Positions 11,263 to 22,448 of a DNA stretch of 64,000 nucleotides are shown one piece after another (positions within the stretch are counted from its first letter, which is position 1; every line of letters begins with the position of its first letter). Source of the stretch: Cercis canadensis (taxonomy: Eukaryota > Streptophyta > Magnoliopsida > Fabales > Fabaceae); assembly GCA_003255065.1 (NCBI GenBank), contig QAOA01002395.1:1-64000 (forward strand), given 5' to 3'. Position numbers and translations under genes: made by a program. The notes beneath the pieces were generated by a model. It saw only the letters and a list, made by a program, of their open reading frames with translations. It did no database searches and was not told the origin of the DNA.

Positions 11263-12693
11263 TGATGAGCTGCCGAGACTCCTCAAATTAGTGAAAGTTT
11301 AAAGTCGGTTTACCTAAGCTACTTGTAGCATAAGGCAACCCTAAGTCAAACCAAATGATTATTCTGAGTAGTGAATCATATTAAGAAACATATAAACAGG
11401 GGGGTTTGCTTTGTTCAAGTGATTAACAAAAATTAATTGTAAGTGGTAAACTTTAGGGAAAACAACCAATCCAAGTCCAACTGATTCTGATTTTAATCCA
11501 TCCTTGATTTCCAATGATCCATTCAATTATTAACCTAGTTCTTGGCCTTAGAAAACATCAAGAAGCCTCTCAGTCCTCTATTGATATCTACTGGTTAAGC
11601 AACCAGAATTCGGATCAACTAAGACTAAATTAATTAAGCACTCATTCAAATCCAGTTTTACCTAAGTCCAAAATCCAGCCAAGGTAATTAATCCGTCCAA
11701 AAGCTTAAAAACATTAATTAATCTTTAAGTTCCTCTTTTATCACATGCAATTAAGCAATCAACACATGAAGATCTAAATTCGAATTTATGTAATTCAAAC
11801 AGAATAGTTCAGAGGAAGCAAAGAAGTAGATTAATCATTAAATGAATAGCAATCAAAACATAATCTCATAATCAATAATCAGAACAGCCAAAACTTGGAT
11901 TGATTTGATGTATTTAGCCCTCCATGAACAAGAGAAGCCAAGTTCTTACAAAATATCTAGAGAGAAAACTTAAAGACTAAGAAAACTTCAAAAGTTGTCT
12001 AAAATATCCTAATGCCTTTTTATGAATTTCGGCTGCCCCTTTTTGAACATATAGACCTCCAAAAATACATGCACACCTAAACTGTCCTTAGGGTACACTT
12101 ATTCCCATGGGCCTTAGCTTTCATTGGGCTTTGGTTTGGGCTCATTTTGACTTGTCATGAAGAAGTTAGGCTCATTTAAGTGCCAATAGGTTTCTGGAAC
12201 CATCAGCTAACTTCGACAGCAAATAATACTATCTAAAGTATACAATCTGGTGAACCGGCATTCATAACAATTGAAGCTCTATCTGTTAGCTTTCCAATGG
12301 GATTAGTGTCAAGTCCATACGACACCTAAATCTCAAGTTATGGTCCAAACACTGCATGCGGGTCAGGATCCTGCGACAACATCTCTTCTTTGGCTTCCAG
12401 GCTGCATATGACCTGTTGGACTTCCGAATTGGCTTTGGAGCCCTGAATGAAAGTTGTAGATAATTCTCTCAGATTTCCTAAAAGGTATCACTCGAAATTT
12501 TTAGACATCCAAAACTAAAGATATGCATGAAACACAGAGATAGCATAAAATGCTCAGTATTGCTGAAAAATGCAATTACGCACAATTGGATCCAAACTCA
12601 TAAAATGAGGGACAAGTCTACTCAATTCAGCCCAAAATAGGTTTAAAAGACTAAATATGAGGGATAACTACTGTTTAAAAAGTGTGTTCATCA
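11263..12693 (-). repeat. Nested gypsy 5' LTR
   Basis: A 1,431-bp LTR identical in length to the copy at 6189-7619. The PBS lies immediately on its internal side. Confidence 0.92.
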
Positions 12694-12698
12694 CTTCC

Positions 12699-12842
12699 AC
12701 CATCAGGATAACTACAAATCCCATAACCAACTAGTTTAAATTTCAAATGAGATAGGAATAATTACCCCACATGTTTATTATTTGATAAAGACTAAGTCTG
12801 ATAGTGGGCCACCATAGTTAGTTACACAAAACGTGGCTAACA
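12699..12842 (-). repeat. Copia 3' LTR, inner part (split)
   Basis: This is the remaining 144 bp of the split LTR. The second copy of the target repeat cttcc precedes it at 12694-12698. Confidence 0.9.
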
Positions 12843-12858
12843 TTCTCCCACTTGGCCC
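12843..12858 (-). other. Copia polypurine tract
   Basis: The minus strand reads GGGCCAAGTGGGAGAA immediately before the 3' LTR, the expected place for the plus-strand primer. Confidence 0.75.
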
Positions 12859-13203
12859 ACATGGCTTTATCAAATAATTCCTTTGTGACAAACTTTAGTT
12901 TGGCCAAATTTCCTTAATGTCACTTTGTTGGTTATAAAATGCTTAATTAAAACTCTCAATACATGAATCATTGCAGTCATGCTTATAAACAAAGCACTTC
13001 CTTCCATGTATCACGATGTACGATTTTTTCTAAATAAGCATTAAACTTTATGAATAGCTCATTATGAGTTCATTTTGGGTCCAACTTTATTGATCAAAAT
13101 AGGTCAAACTTTAGTCATAAAATAAAACTTGAATGCGCATATAACTTTATGTTTTTACACAATGACTAAATATCAAAGAAAAAATTACAAGACATGATAA
13201 CAA

Positions 13204-14973
13204 TTAATTTGAGCTAACAAGCCCCATATTATCTACATGATCCTTAAATCCTTTAATCGGCATGCCTTTAGTTAAAGGATCAGCAATCATCAACTTGGTG
13301 CTTATATGGTCAATGTCAACAATCTTGTCTTCGATCATCAGATACTTTATATCAATGTGTTTGGTTCGGCCTCCAATCTTGCTATTTTTCACAAAAAATA
13401 TGACAGCTGAATTATCATAATGAATCTTTAGTGGCCTTTCAATGGAATCAATGATCTTTAGATCGGATATAAAGTTCTTTAGCCACACTGCTTGTGATGT
13501 TGCTTCATAACACGCAACAAACTCTGCTTCCATCGTGGATGGTGCAACAAGACTTTACTTTTTACTTCCCCAGGATACAGCTCCTCCAGCCAGTAGAAAA
13601 ATATATCCTGAAGTAGACTTTAAAGAGTCCATACAACCTCCATGATCAGAATCTGAATATTTGATCACTTCTATATAATCAGAATGTTTGTACGTTAACC
13701 TATAGTCCTTGGTTCCTTGCAGATATCTCATAACCCTTTTAGCAGCTTTCCAATGCTCCATGTCAGGGTTACTTTCATATCTTCCCAACATCCCTACTAC
13801 AAAGGCAATGTTAGGTCTGGTGCAGACTTGTACATACATCAAGCTTCCCATTGCTGAAGCATACAAGATCTTTTCCATTTGATCCTTTTCCAATGTGTTC
13901 TGAGGACACTGACGTAGACTAAATTTTTCCCCTTTGACTATGGGTGCAGCTATGGATGAACAATCTTTCATTCTAAATCTTTCTAGAACTTTTTCAATGT
14001 AGGCTTTCTGTGATAGTCCCAATGTCCTTAAGGATCTATCTCTGTGAATCTCTATGCCAATGACATAAGAGGCTTCACCCATATCCTTCATATCAAAGTT
14101 TTGAGAAAGAAATAGCTTAGTTTCTCGTAAAAGCCCTAAGTCACTACTTGCAAGTAAAATATCATCTACATATAGGACTAAGTATATGAATTTGCTTCTG
14201 CTAATCTTGAGGTATATACACTGATCAACAATGTTCTCTACAAAACTATAAGAGAGAACAACATTGTGAAATTTAGTATACTATTGGCGGGATGCTTGCT
14301 TTAGCCCATATATGGATTTCCTTAACTTGCAAACCAACTGACTACCCTTCTAACTCTCAAATCCTTCGGGTTGACACATATATACCTCTTCCTCAAGTTC
14401 TCCATTGAGGAATGTCGTTTTCACATCCATTTGATGTAGTTCCAAATCAAAATGGGCAACTAAGGCCATGACTATTCTAAATGAATCCTTCTTTAATACT
14501 GGAGAGAAGGTTTCATGATAATCAATGCCTTCCTTTTGAGTGAATCCTTTGGCTACAAGTCTTGCCTTGTGTCTCTCAATGTTACCAGAAGGATCCCTTT
14601 TGGTCTTACAAACCCATGTACATCCTACTATAGATGCCCTTTCTGGTAATTCAACAAGGTCCTAGACTTAGTTTCTAGCCATAGATTCCATTTCTTCCTT
14701 CATGGCATTATACCATTTTGTGGAATCTATATCACTCATTACTTGTGAAAACGTGTTTGGATCATATTTAGATCCAACATCATAGTCAACTTCTTGGAGG
14801 TATGTAACGTAATGGCTAGGAATTATTGGTTTCCTAATTCTTGAAGATCTCATTGGAACCATTGTATCTTGATTTGTAGTTGTTGTTTCTTGATCAGTTG
14901 GTTCTACTACTATTTGTTCAATAAGTTCCATATTAGTGAGTTCCTCATGTGGAAAATCCTCATTTGGTGGCAA
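13204..14973 (-). pseudogene. Copia reverse transcriptase and RNase H (fossil)
   Basis: The 5' part (14100-14973) shows the linker and RT N-terminal phrases. 13555-14091 carries the RT C-terminal part with GSLMYVQVCTRPNIAF. 13204-13533 is the RNase H end with EAEFVACYEA and KHIDIKY. Typical Ty1-copia order; broken. Confidence 0.88.
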
Positions 14974-15009
14974 TTGATGTTGTTCAACGTCAACTTGAGA
15001 AGGAATAAC

Positions 15010-16350
15010 TTAAGTGGGAAACATATTAGTTATACACGGAGGTATAATTAGTAATTCTCTTGTTTCCTCAAATACCACCTTTTGAGTGTTCCCACTCCTA
15101 CTATCTTGATGATCCTCAAGAAATTTAGCATTTCTACCCTCAACTATTCGAGGAGTGTGTGAAGGATAGTAAAACCTATATCCTTTGGAGTTAACTGCAG
15201 AGCCAATGAAATAACCACTTGTTGTTCTTGGGTCCAATTTTCCCAAATTAGGGTTATATACCCTTACTTCAATTGGACAACCTCATATGTGTAAATGTCT
15301 TAAACTAGGCTTCCATCCATTCAAAATTTCAAAAGGTGTTTTTGGAACAACCTTTGATGGAACTCTATTTAAGACATATACAGCGGTTTTCAAGGCTTCA
15401 CTCCATAAGGATATGGTTAGACTTGAATTGCTAACCATGCTTCTCACCATATCCATTAGTGTACGATTCCTTCTTTCTGCTACACCAATATGTTGAGGTG
15501 TGTCAGCCATTGAGTATTGAGCAATAATGCCCTCCTCCTGAAGGAATTTAGCAAATGGTCCTGGTGCTTGTCCCTTTTCTGTGTATCTGCCATAATATTC
15601 TCCACCCCTATCTGATCTCACGATCTTTATTTTCTTTTCCTTTTGTTTCTCTACCTCTGTTTTGAAAATTTGAAAGGCATTAAGTGCCTATGATTTATCA
15701 AACAAATGATAGAGATACATATATCTTGAATGGTCATCAATGAATGAGATGAAGTATCTTTGACCATTTAGACACAGGGTGGGAAAAGGCCCACAGATAG
15801 CTGTATGTATAATCTCAAGAAGCTCTTTACTCCTATTGCCACCTTTAGAGGACTTGTTAGTCTGCTTTCCCTTTATGCAATACACACAAGTATCAAAGTC
15901 AGTAAAATCAAGGTCCTTTAGGATCCCTTCTTTTACTAACAGTTTGATCCTTTCGATTGATATATGTACCAATCTTTTGTGCCATAGTAAGGAGGAATTC
16001 TCATTTGCATTGGTCCGTTTAACACCAATATTCGTATTATCTAGGGTTAATAAACTTGCCTCAAATGTAGGGTTTAAATTGATCTTGAATAAATTATCAA
16101 CCATATTTCCAGAACCAACAATTTTATTATCTTTAAAAATATCCAAAGTAGTACCATGAAAATTAAAACAATATCCATGAATTGTAAGTCTGGAAATTGA
16201 AATCAAATTCCTAGAAAAAGAAGGTTCATAAAAAGTGTTCTCAAGATCTAAATAAAATCCGGTCTTCAAGGCAAGTCTATAGGTCCCTATAGCTTCCACT
16301 TGTGAACGCATCCGGTTCCCTGAGTAGATGCCTTGTTGTTCATTTCCCAT
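15010..16350 (-). pseudogene. Copia integrase region (fossil)
   Basis: It contains the GAG-pre-integrase zinc region (LLWHKRLVHIS followed by CxxC), then the integrase core with SDRGGEY and AERRNRT. A basic tail follows with phrases usual for plant copia integrases. It is broken in several places. Confidence 0.88.
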
Positions 16351-16374
16351 TGGTTTCCTTAGGGTTTGGAAGCC

Positions 16375-17169
16375 CTACAAATGATTAGCAACATGAATAG
16401 TGGTTCCAGAGTCAATCCACCAAGTATTGCTAAGTGCTTCTATATAGCAAGATTCATAACATGTAAAGGTAGATTTACCTTTCTTGGCAAGCCATTTATT
16501 GTACTTAGTACAATCTCTCTTCATGTGCCCAAGCCTTTTGCAGAAATAACACCCTTTGACTATGTTGTCACTTTGTTTCTGCACTGAAAGGCGTTTTCCT
16601 TTTCCAGGGGCACTCTTACTCTTCTTGGCATTTCCCTTATCATGAGTCACCAGGTGAACACTTTTAGGTGTCTCATGCTTCAATGTCTCTTCCTCTTAAA
16701 CACACATGGTCAAAAGTTCATTGATTGACCATTTATCCTTATGTGTGTTATAAGAGATTTTGAAAGGTCCATATTCAGTAGGAAGAGAATTGAGAATGAA
16801 ATGTACAAGGAATGACTCAGATATCTCAACTTCATGGGACGACAATTTTGAAGCAATATCCCTCATTTCCATAATGTGCTCACGCACACTCCTACTTTTG
16901 TCATGTTTCATTCCCGAAAGCTTATTCATCAATGTGCTATCCAATGTCTTATCAGAGCTCACAAATTACTCTTCAATGGCCTTCATATAAGCAATGATTG
17001 TATCACATTGAGGGATAGAACCCCTAATGGCCTTGCTTATATGAGACTTGATGAGCATCAAACTTAAGCGATTAGATCGCTCCCACTGTTCATAGTGAGC
17101 TCTTTGGGCTTGGGTACTTTCTTCTATGGGAGGAGGGGGTACCTCACTCACACGGAATACCAAGTCCAA
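16375..17169 (-). pseudogene. Copia gag and start of protease (fossil)
   Basis: Minus-strand reading shows a gag core of the UBN2 / copia type, a zinc knuckle of CX2CX4HX4C form (CYFCKRLGHMKRDC) and then the protease signature WWIDSG. It is a broken fossil. The leader of about 1.4 kb between it and the 5' LTR (17170-18570) has no coding sense. Confidence 0.85.
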
Positions 17170-18570
17170 ATCCTAACACCCAAGGGTCAAATAGATTTGG
17201 TCTTTCTAGTCAGAATAATTTTCACCAGTCAACATTGGAACATTAGGGTTACTATTCATATAGGCACTAGTAGGAAAAGCTGCACATACCAAGGACACAT
17301 ATTAATATTATGAAGCTTAAAATTCACAATTACTTAACATATAAATTCTAATCTTCCTATGGGCAGAGATCACAATACATGCATAGAATTTGTATTCTTT
17401 ATTCAATAAGACTAGTAGATATTTCATTAGATTATCTACTATCTTATTTAGATTATTAAAACAATCACTCCCCTGTAGGGCCAACTAATTATTTTAATAT
17501 TCAACCTTTAGTAATTTATTATATATGTCACATATCATAATCTTAAAGATGCTTTGGCTACTCTTTATGATTATGATTTAACTTTTATGTGATATTGTGC
17601 TAATCTAATCTTTTATGTGTTTAAATCTTCATGTAATCAATATCACAAACTATAACCTTAAAGATGTTTTGGCTACTCTTTAGGATTGTAATTTAACCTT
17701 ATGTGATATTGTCCATTGCTTTAGTGTTTATAACCCATATAATAGTCCTATCATGTTTTTAGCCCACTAAGACCTTTGGTTTATAAACCCTAAGTCAACT
17801 TTATGTTGATTATTCCAAAAGTCAAACTATCTTGGTTTTTCATGCTAATAGGCAATTATATAGGTTAGAAAAATTTCAACATCCTATACACATTAACAGA
17901 GAGAGTACATTATGTATGATGTTGGAAACAGTGATAAGAACATTCAATAAAATATTTAGACCAAAAATCCGAGAGTCCAGTATATTTTCTGTCTTTTAAA
18001 GTTTCAAAGTTTTGAGGAAAAATAGTTATATTTATCCAAAAATTCAAAAAAAATTACAGAAAATAGTTCTGGGCGAGTGAGGAAGATCTACAAATTTTGG
18101 TAAAAAATGTCCAAGGGATTGGGCTCCACGCACCTACAATCTCTTGGTCCGTGAGTGGGCTTTGTATTGATGGGCAAAACTCCATCTTCCTCACTCGTTT
18201 CTTTGTAAAACGGGTCGCCCAACCCGGTTTTGGACCTGGTACTGTACCCGAATGGTTTTCAACCATTTCTATCCCATTTTAGGTGTTCTTTACACCAATT
18301 TTCTTAGTTTTTAATCCTCTGATAAACCCCAGTATAAATATATATAATTACTTTATGAAAATAACTATATATCAAATTGGGTTTTTATGAGAAAACACCA
18401 TTTATGGTTTCAGTTTTGCTTCTCATATTCGGCCATTAATGTTAAAACAAGTTCATGCATTTTAAACTAGTTTATCAACTGAAACACAGAGGTATAATAA
18501 AATTGAAATAACAATTAACTAAGCTGAAGCATCAATCAATAAAACTAGCAAGGCAGAGTAGGAAACAAAA

Positions 18571-18586
18571 CCAGGCACTGATACCA
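18571..18586 (-). other. Copia primer-binding site
   Basis: The minus strand reads TGGTATCAGTGCCTGG two bases after the 5' LTR. This resembles the 3' end of initiator tRNA-Met used by most plant copia elements, with one base off the usual TGGTATCAGAGC. Confidence 0.8.
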
Positions 18587-18588
18587 AA

Positions 18589-18988
18589 TGTTAGATTTTC
18601 ACGTTTTACATCCTGTATACAAACTGGTTCATATATGCTTTACATGTTAAGCAACAATTGTCAGCAGTGGAAGAAATATTTATCACTTGCCATTGCTTCT
18701 TTTGCTCTTCTGAGTTTCTCACGTTCAGGACAGAATGCTTCTGGCCTATCCTTGTTTCTGTATATTCTGAATGATGGTAAATCAGAATTGTGTGTACCTA
18801 GGCTAGGGGCCTTGTCCTATTTATAGTGGATTGTTGTAGCTTCCACTATCAGGATAACTACAAATCTCATAACCAACTAGTTTAAATTTCAAATGAGATA
18901 GGAATAATTATCCCACATGTTTATTATTTGATAAAGACTAAGTCTGATAGTGGGCCACTATAGTTAGTTACACAAAACATGGTTAACA
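18589..18988 (-). repeat. Copia 5' LTR
   Basis: A 400-bp LTR, starting TGTTAG and ending TTAACA on the plus strand. It matches the split copy at 5933-6188 plus 12699-12842 along its whole length. Confidence 0.92.
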
Positions 18989-19134
18989 TTCTTTAAACAT
19001 GGTTAAACGTGACTAACATAAATGACTCAACTTTTTTAAAACGTCTCAACAACACCAAAATTATTAGATAGATTCCACTAAAATCCACCTAATTAGTTGA
19101 GGTGACAGCGCTACATCAAACTTTTCAACAGCCC

Positions 19135-19266
19135 TTAAGAGCACTTGATCTTGAAGCAGGCACCGCAGCTCAAGCCGTTGTTTAAAAGAGTAGTGCTCAA
19201 AGCTGCAATGCTTACTCCATACCCTTGGTTGTACAGATTCCTGTACACAGGAGCACCAACTGCAAC
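19135..19266 (-). pseudogene. Alpha-expansin exon fragment
   Basis: The minus strand encodes [26 protein letters not shown] and [11 protein letters not shown], the start of the second exon of plant alpha-expansins, which are cell-wall loosening proteins. A splice-acceptor-like TTATAG precedes it on the minus strand. The reading then meets a stop at 19135-19137, and the usual continuation (the HFD-motif region and the pollen-allergen-like C-terminal domain) is absent. The first exon and signal peptide are not found upstream. It lies between the copia element and an Ogre-like LTR, either a gene remnant cut by transposons or a captured piece. Confidence 0.7.
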
Positions 19267-19383
19267 TATAAACAAAAATCATCCAAAATTTAATCCAGAT
19301 TTAGCTGGAAATGATGAACAATTTTTCAAATGATAAGAAAAATTGATTCAAAATTGGAAACTTGGGTTTGATTTTCAACTAAT

Positions 19384-19846
19384 TGTAGACACCGTATTTT
19401 GTCCGGATCTTTTCATAATTTTTAAATATTTTTAAAAATTAAAAGAAAAAAAAAAGAGAGAAATATAAATTCTAAATTTCTAATTTAGGGTTTTATTTTT
19501 TGTTTAGCCTTTTATGTTTAAGAAACCCTAAGCCCAATAGTCTCAATCTCATTAAAATAACTTGTCTAAGCCTAATTACTTATTAGTGTTAGCCCATTTT
19601 TTTTTTTTGAGCCCAAATATCTTGATCCAAGTGGAGCACCCAAACCCAAGACCCATCTTTTGCTGTGCTCCCTTTACAAGAGGAGAACCCTAGCCAATTG
19701 AAAAAAAAAAGGAAAAAACACATTTCATTCTTTGATTATTTCCTCTTCTCCTCTCCTCTCCCTCTTGATCTCTTTCTCACATTCTCCATTAAATCTTTAA
19801 TTCCTAAGACCTCATTCCATTTTTCTAACTTCTTATAGTTGATTTT
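19384..19846 (+). repeat. Ogre-like 5' LTR, first part
   Basis: The beginning of the LTR, TGTAGACACCG, up to an N at 19847, after which sequence resembling a CACTA end begins. Compare the solo LTR at 42809, which starts TGTAGACACTA. Confidence 0.7.
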
Positions 19847-19847
19847 N
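19847..19847. other. Isolated N at an LTR / CACTA-like boundary
   Basis: A single undetermined base exactly where LTR sequence gives way to CACTA-like sequence; likely a contig join. Other isolated Ns are at 22691, 33685, 34618 and 52374. Confidence 0.9.
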
Positions 19848-20102
19848 TTCGAATTTTTTTCCAATTTTTTTTTTTTTGTTGTTTCCAACGGTAATTTCCA
19901 TTGTAATACGGTTGAAATCCTCTAGCTTATTTTCTGCCTCTTCCCTTTTTGCATTTCACTTTTTCGATTCCCTTTCACCAAGAGACCTAGCTCCCTTCTC
20001 CATTTTCTTCGAGCTTCCTACTCCGGCAGTGTGAGGCTTTTTCCGGTGGCTTGCGGCATTTTTTGGTGACAGAGGGCGGCGTCCAAGGCTATTCCTTAAG
20101 GT

Positions 20103-20105
<3 letters not shown>

Positions 20106-20134
<29 letters not shown>
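20106..20134. repeat. (TC)n microsatellite
   Basis: Uninterrupted dinucleotide run next to a 5'-leader-like region. The related CACTA copy has a similar TC/TG run at about 32662-32704. Confidence 0.9.
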
Positions 20135-20135
<1 letters not shown>

Positions 20136-20139
20136 AGGC

Positions 20140-22010
20140 ACCATCTAAGACTGATTTTGATTAGAAGTACTCTTATAGGTTTTAAGTGTTGATGACTAAT
20201 TTCTATTGAATTTAAGGACCGTGGTTTCCTATATGGGCTTTTTCTTCTTCATCTTCTTCTGTTTTGTTTTTCCTTTTTCTTAGGCTTCGTAATTAATTTG
20301 CATTCCATCAGATTTAGCAATTTTAATTGATCTGACCTTGGAATCATGTTCAAAGTGTGCTTGTCTTCTGATTTTCCTCTGATGAGGAACTAGTCCTGCC
20401 AATTTCTATTGAATTTGATTAAAAATGAAAATCGTTTTTCTTTGCCTTCGAAAAGGAAAAAAGATAAATTGAAGTAAAAAAATTAACTGGTTGGAGAAAA
20501 GTAACTGGTTACAAGTTCAACTTTAAGGTTTAAATGATTCTATGATCTGCATTTTTAAAATATAGTTAGTATCAAATCACTGAGTATTCTAGGTATGGTT
20601 CTGGGTTATTATTTCTGAATTATTTCAAGATATTGGTCAGTTTTTAGGTATCGAATGTGACTATAATTTAAAGATAGAATATTGCACCTATGAAAATATT
20701 GTTGCACTAGATTCTTGAGCATTTTAGCTGCTGTATTAGGCTAATTTTCTGTGATAATTGATACTGTTTAGCTTAGTTGGTATTCACTTTTGATAGGTCT
20801 AAGTTTCTGTTTAGGATGTTGTTTTATGGATTAATGTCTTGCTGCTCGGATCATTTATAATGGTCAATTTACTATATTTTTATACTGTGTTGGATAAACT
20901 GTTGTAAATGCTGCATGTGTTGATTCCTTAGTGCGAAGAACTAAAAGTTCAAAAGTTGGAATATTGCTAAGTGATTAATAGCAGAATATAGGACAACATA
21001 GAGGATAGGCAAGGTGCTTCCAAGTTACATTCTTTGCATCTGTAAGTAAGAGAGCTCAGAATAATAGTACCAAGGCAATAGGATAGTACTTTATTCCTTT
21101 CTTGCGTGGACAGTAATGTCATTTTCATTGTTTCTTTAGTTTGATAGTTCAGCATACAAAAATAAAATTCCTTTAGTTGTTCATTAATGCAATAAATATA
21201 ATGGAATGATGAATATGATGATAATTATGATTATCCAGTTTGTAGGTGAAATAGTTAAATTTGTTTGGGCAACAAATCTTCAGCGTTTTTAAGAGGAATC
21301 ATGATTAGACAGCCTATCTGCTATGAACAGCCCATGTCCAATCTTTGCAACTTGTAAACTTCTATAATTGATCATCATCATTTAATTATTATTGCATTTG
21401 AGTATGGAAACTGTATAATATCAAGTTCTATTTTTAACAATCAATCAAGTTAAATTTGCTAATGCTTAACTTCTTTCGATTTAGCATAGGTGATTGGTTA
21501 TAATTGTTCATAATTAACACTTGAAAGTGCTTGGTTATGTTAACTTTGATTTTAGCCTTGGCTTGGCATCAGTGGACAAAACCAAATGCATACTTTGATT
21601 TTGCATATTTTGCAGATCTATGTGCTCTTTTTTTGGATAAGTTAACTTACTAACAGCAATGGCTGCAACATAAAAATTATGTCCTTTGATCCTTTTAGGC
21701 TATGCGTCAATATGTGGCAGCTATAGTTCTCTTTATAAATTGGTGTTGTTGGGCTGTCCTATGATCTCACTCCATATTAGGAAACATGAGTGGGGTCATG
21801 CACATACTAACAGTAGGAATCCTTGAGAAACTAGTTCTCTATATACTTGTTGAACATACAGGCCTAAGTTGATTGCATGTAGTCTAAAGCATTTTGAACC
21901 TTAGAAAATGTTTTAAATCCAGGGATGTGATTTCCATTGGATTATCTGATACTTTTACATGATATCATTTAGCTGTTATTTACATTATTCATCGTTTATT
22001 TTCTTACTTA
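20140..22010. other. Intron-like AT-rich stretch, no gene seen
   Basis: T-rich, with no sustained coding sense on either strand. Given the spliced exons that follow and the leader-like pyrimidine tract before it, it may be intronic sequence of the captured gene. Confidence 0.4.
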
Positions 22011-22014
22011 CAAA

Positions 22015-22260
22015 GGGATAAAAGTGTGCATCGAGTTTGCGAGGAGGATTAGCAGGAGGATTTGCTGCTGCATTTGTGGATAGAAAGCAAAGGTTAGCAG
22101 AAATTTGATAGTCATATGTTTATTTCTATTTTTCCTTTAGATTCATGCTACATCTTACCAATTGCTTATTCTCTATATTGTGGACTGCTAGTTTTGGTGA
22201 GCCGTAATCATCTATGTTCTCTTATAATGCATATGATTGTCTTGGAATACCACACTTGTC
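22015..22260 (+). other. Segment shared with the large CACTA element
   Basis: A stretch beginning AAGGGATAAAAGTGTGCAT and containing CATTTGTGGATAGAAAGCAA recurs at 38130-38430. There a segment of about 55 bp is added near the middle. One frame reads GGLAGGFAAAFVDRKQR, followed by a GT donor-like site. I do not recognise the gene it came from. Confidence 0.6.
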
Positions 22261-22448
22261 TGCTATGCAAACTCCAAGTGTTTAATTATGTCAAATGCCG
22301 TTGTAGAATAGTTTTTGATATGATTATAGTCCCTCTGTCCCACAGTTGTACCAGAATTTCATTAAGATATGTAATAATATTGTTGAATATTTCCTGCACT
22401 CACATAAACATGGAAGGAAAGTGCTATACTTAATCAAAAGTTGTGATT

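Larger units (their letters stand above)
6189..12693 (-). mobile_element. Ty3-gypsy LTR element nested in the copia LTR
   Basis: A 6,505-bp element on the minus strand is inserted in the copia 3' LTR, with a perfect 5-bp target repeat cttcc on both sides. Both LTRs are full length (1,431 bp each), starting TGATGAGC and ending TTCATCA. The internal region is only about 3.6 kb. It keeps gag-like zinc-finger sequence and a small RT piece, but most of pol is missing, so it is internally deleted and non-autonomous. The PBS resembles the TGGCGCCGTTGCCGGGG type of Athila-like gypsy elements. LTR divergence by eye is about 4 percent in the first 370 bp and higher near the other end. It is necessarily younger than its copia host. 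Confidence 0.92.
5933..18988 (-). mobile_element. Ty1-copia LTR retrotransposon with a nested gypsy element
   Basis: The element reads on the minus strand. Its 5' LTR is 18589-18988. Its 3' LTR is split into 5933-6188 and 12699-12842 by the gypsy element at 6189-12693. Without that insertion it would be about 6.5 kb. The order gag, protease, integrase, RT, RNase H identifies Ty1-copia. A primer-binding site matching initiator tRNA-Met and a polypurine tract sit at the expected LTR edges. By eye the two LTRs differ at roughly 23 of 400 positions, mostly transitions, suggesting an insertion a few million years old. The coding region is broken in roughly eight to ten places. No matching 5-bp target repeat is seen at the outer ends. 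Confidence 0.92.
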
